64,000 nt of DNA from Scylla paramamosain (lineage: Eukaryota > Arthropoda > Malacostraca > Decapoda > Portunidae). Below the pieces are notes generated by a model, which worked only from the letters and a program-made list of their open reading frames with translations, searched no databases and was not told where the DNA came from. The position numbers and the translations under genes were made by a program. Positions within the stretch are counted from its first letter, which is position 1. Every line of letters begins with the position of its first letter. Location of the stretch: the NCBI RefSeq assembly GCF_035594125.1, contig NC_087156.1, positions 11,105,306-11,169,305 on the forward strand, in the 5' to 3' direction. Below are positions 61,701 through 64,000 of the stretch, piece by piece.

Positions 61701-61930
61701 CCTCGATGAAGCCACCACGAGATTCTTCTCACAATACTCTTGCAACGAAATTGTTGCCTCGATGCAGCCACAATGAGATTATTGCCTCGTTGCAGCCAGA
61801 AAGAGATTGTTGCCTCGATGTAGCGACGATGACATTGTTGCCTTAATGCAGCCATGAAGAGATATTTTCCATGATGCAGCCACGACGAGATTGGTGTATC
61901 AATGCTCCCAAAACGAGATTGTTGCCAAAT

Positions 61931-62042
61931 ACGAGATTAGTGCCAAATACGCATAAAAATAAATAAATAATAAAAAGAGACACGTTTCTGATATTTCATT
62001 GTCAAAACATATTTCATGTCAAAACATGTCAAAAACACTTTA

Positions 62043-62045
<3 letters not shown>
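61931..62045. other. Transition between the two satellites
   Basis: AT-rich sequence with an AAATAAAT run. The last part (AACACTTTATATGG) resembles the GCACTCTATATGG segment of the 96-bp repeat, so the second satellite may begin here. Confidence 0.6.

Positions 62046-62131
<86 letters not shown>
62046..62131. repeat. (GA)n microsatellite
   Basis: About 42 GA dinucleotides, apparently expanded at the TATATGGGGA position of a 96-bp satellite unit. Confidence 0.97.
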
Positions 62132-62132
<1 letters not shown>

Positions 62133-64000
62133 AATGTTAGGAATAACGGAATAACATTACCAAATCATAAGTTTTGATTCTTTTTGAGCATCTTACGTAC
62201 AAAAAAGCCAAAATGTATGCAAAGTACTCTACATTGGGAAACATAATGATAATATCAGAAACGTATATATTGAGAGTGTTTCAGCCTCATTGGTATGAAA
62301 ACACTAAAACGCCTTAAAAATACTATATGTAGACACAGAACAGCATTATCAAAAACGTGTATTTTGAGTGTTTTCAGCTTGTTAGTTACCTAAAAACATC
62401 TAAATGCATGGAAAGCACGTTAGGTAAAAAAAATAAATAAATAAATAAATAAGGTTACCAAAAACGTGTATTATAAGTGGGTTTGAGCTCGTTAGGTACC
62501 AAAACACCTACATACATGCAAACCACTCTATAAAGGGAAACGAAAGGGCATTATGAAAAACATGTATAATAAATGTTTCTGAGCTCTTGAGGTACCTACA
62601 CGCAAAAAAGCACACTATGAATAGCACACTATGTGAATAGCACACTATGTGAATAGCACACTATGTGGAAAAACAGAACAGCATTACTAAAAACGTGTAT
62701 TTTCAGAATTTTTCACATTGTTAGGTACCCAAACGTAAAAATACATGAAAGGCACTCTATATGGGGAAGCGATATAACATTAAAAGAAACGTTTGATTTA
62801 AGGGCTTTTGAGCGTGTTAGGTACCAAAACGCTAAAAAACATGTGAAATAAAAATATACTTCTAGAAACGTATATTGTGATTCTTTTATAAGCTTAGGTA
62901 CCAAATTACACACAAAAAAAAAAAAAAACGCGTGAATAGTAGTACTCTATATATTTAAAAAAGACAGTATTACCAAAAACGCGTATTTTAAATATTTTTG
63001 AGCGAATCAAAAACGTATAAAAAAAAAGTATCAAAACGATAAAACAAATGCAAGACAACCTTTATAGAGAAACAGAATAATATTACCAAAAATGTGTATT
63101 CTGATTATTTTGGAGCTTGTTAGGTACAAAAACAGCAAAATGCATGCAATATACCCAATATGGTGAAACAAAACGTAATTGCCAGAAACCTATATCATGA
63201 GTGTTATTGACCTTAAGAAAGAAAACGCTAAAACGCATGAATAACATTCTATATGTAGAAACAGAACATTATCAAAAAATGTGTGTTTTTAGTATTTTCA
63301 CATTGGTACTAAACACTAAAATCCATGCAAACCTCTTTATATAGGGAAAAGAAATATCATCAGAAAGGTTTCTTTTGAGTGTTTTTCAGTGTTAGGCATC
63401 AAAACGGCAAAAAGCATGGAATTTCCCTATGTGGGAATACAAAACAACATTAGCAATAACGAGTCTCGATTGTTTTTAAGCTTCCTCAATAACAAAACGT
63501 TAATATGCATCTAAAACACCCCTTATAAACAAAGAGAAAAAGATTAACAAAACTGTGGAAGTTGAGTTATAGACTTCCTTCTGTAGAAAAACGCCAAAAT
63601 GCATGCAATGTATCATATATTGTGAAAGGAAAATATATTGCAAGAAACGTGTATAATAAGTGATTATGAGCTTCGTAGTTACACTAAATACTGAAAAAAT
63701 ATGGAAAAGGAAATATGCATGCAAACCACCTTAAATAGGTAAACGAAAGGACATCATGAGAAACGTGTATAATAAGTGTTTTTGAGTTCTCAGGTACCAA
63801 AACGCAAAAACGGTTCAGTAGCACTCTATTTTGAAAAAAAAAAAAAAAACAGAACATTACCATAAAAATTGTATTTTGAGTTTTTTTTTTTTTTTACATT
63901 GTTAGGTACCAAAATGCCAAAATGCATTCAAAGTACCTTATATTAGGAAAAAAAATAAAATAAAATTTCCAGAAACTTGTCTTTTTAGTGTTTATGAGCG
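62132..64000 (+). repeat. AT-rich tandem satellite, unit about 96 bp, open on the right
   Basis: A diverged unit recurs with the order ACGTGTATTTTGAGTG, TTTTTGAGC, TTGTTAGGTACCAAAACGC, AAAATGCATGCAAA, CACTCTATATGGGGAAA, then CATTACCAAAAACG. GGTACC-like landmarks lie near 62493, 62591, 62723, 62820, 62897, 63123, 63305, 63790 and 63905. Spacing is about 80-130 bp or multiples, because of indels. No coding potential is visible. The array continues beyond the window. Confidence 0.88.
62611..62667. repeat. 16-bp micro-tandem inside the 96-bp satellite
   Basis: The unit GTGAATAGCACACTAT is repeated about three and a half times, a local expansion within one satellite unit. Confidence 0.92.

Larger units (their letters stand above)
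23000..61930. repeat. Giant 28-bp minisatellite array, about 1,240 units, with two nested LINEs
   Basis: Nearly every base in this interval outside the LINEs at 30307-31676 and 46490-49398 belongs to a diverged 28-bp tandem repeat. The plus-orientation core is TTGTTGCCTCGATGCAGCC followed by CACAACGAGA (or CACGACGAGA); the minus orientation shows TGGCTGCATCGAGGCAACAA. The period is exact in well-preserved stretches such as 38940-39030, with 1-2 bp slips elsewhere. The unit count is 34.65 kb divided by 28. The consensus contains no stop codon in any frame on either strand. Since 28 leaves remainder 1 when divided by 3, each frame cycles through all three phases and yields the same 28-residue repeat (with CCLDAATTRLLPRCS on plus, ISLWLHRGNNLVVAAS on minus). 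The hundreds of ATG-to-stop frames here are therefore expected artefacts. I know of no described family with this unit. Confidence 0.97.
49399..61930 (+). repeat. Array block 11, plus orientation, right-domain variants
   Basis: This continues block 10 beyond the LINE, about 447 units. It ends at 61915-61945, where units degrade into GCCAAATACGAG-type sequence followed by AT-rich DNA. It contains GATTGTGGCC sub-blocks and large internal duplications. Confidence 0.92.

Noticed and set aside
23000..61930. CRISPR-like array (28-bp repeats)
   Set aside because: There are no unique spacers: every 28-bp unit is a variant of the same sequence, in eukaryotic DNA, and no cas-like gene is present. It is a minisatellite.
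23000..61930. Hundreds of 60-300-codon open frames with peptides such as MQPQRDCCLDAATTRLL
   Set aside because: They follow from a stop-free 28-bp unit read in any frame on either strand. Starts and stops fall at random point mutations and frames shift at 1-2 bp slips, so none is supported as a gene.
62132..64000. Transposon with terminal repeats instead of a satellite
   Set aside because: The landmarks recur about nine or more times in the same orientation and order, which fits a tandem satellite better than one element. The right edge is not visible, so some doubt remains.

Overview
This is eukaryotic, repeat-dominated, gene-poor DNA. The mixture of very long dinucleotide tracts (GA, CA and TA runs of about 50-120 bp), several degraded non-LTR retrotransposon families and large satellite-like arrays suggests a decapod crustacean, most likely a crab or shrimp. 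That assignment rests on remembered family resemblance and was not tested by search. No complete cellular gene is visible. No tRNA, rRNA, CRISPR or bacterial-type operon was seen.

Layout. 1-2.9 kb: microsatellites and a LINE tail. 2.9-5.0 kb: a broken jockey-like LINE on the minus strand, carrying an ORF1-type zinc knuckle and endonuclease region. 4.98-7.83 kb: a direct tandem duplication of about 1.4-1.5 kb. Each copy holds two short open segments bounded by splice-like sites, the best candidates for cellular exons together with one at 14.15 kb. 8.1-8.5 kb: the 3' fragment of a LINE. 8.85-11.9 kb: a CR1-like LINE (minus strand) sitting inside a (TAG)n microsatellite. 12-17.2 kb: unique DNA rich in GA, CA, GATA, GGA and CAC microsatellites. 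17.2-20.4 kb: a near-complete but dead jockey-like LINE (minus strand) embedded in GA-rich DNA. 20.4-23 kb: GA, TA, CT and TCC tracts and unique sequence.

23.0-61.93 kb: the dominant feature, a 39-kb array of a diverged 28-bp minisatellite, roughly 1,240 units after removing two nested LINE insertions (30.3-31.7 kb and 46.5-49.4 kb). The unit core is TTGTTGCCTCGATGCAGCC followed by CA(A/C/G)ACGAGA-like sequence. The array switches orientation repeatedly in its left part (23.0-38.6 kb) and keeps one orientation in its right part (38.6-61.9 kb). The two parts carry different sets of unit variants arranged in higher-order blocks. The consensus unit has no stop codon in any of the six frames and 28 is not a multiple of 3, so the array generates hundreds of long but spurious open reading frames.

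62.1-64.0 kb: a second, unrelated, AT-rich tandem repeat with a unit of about 96 bp, running off the right edge.

The LINE genes (endonuclease, reverse transcriptase, zinc-knuckle ORF) are all disabled by stops, frameshifts or truncation. Nothing here forms a working pathway; the interest lies in satellite structure, nested insertion history and a few candidate exons.
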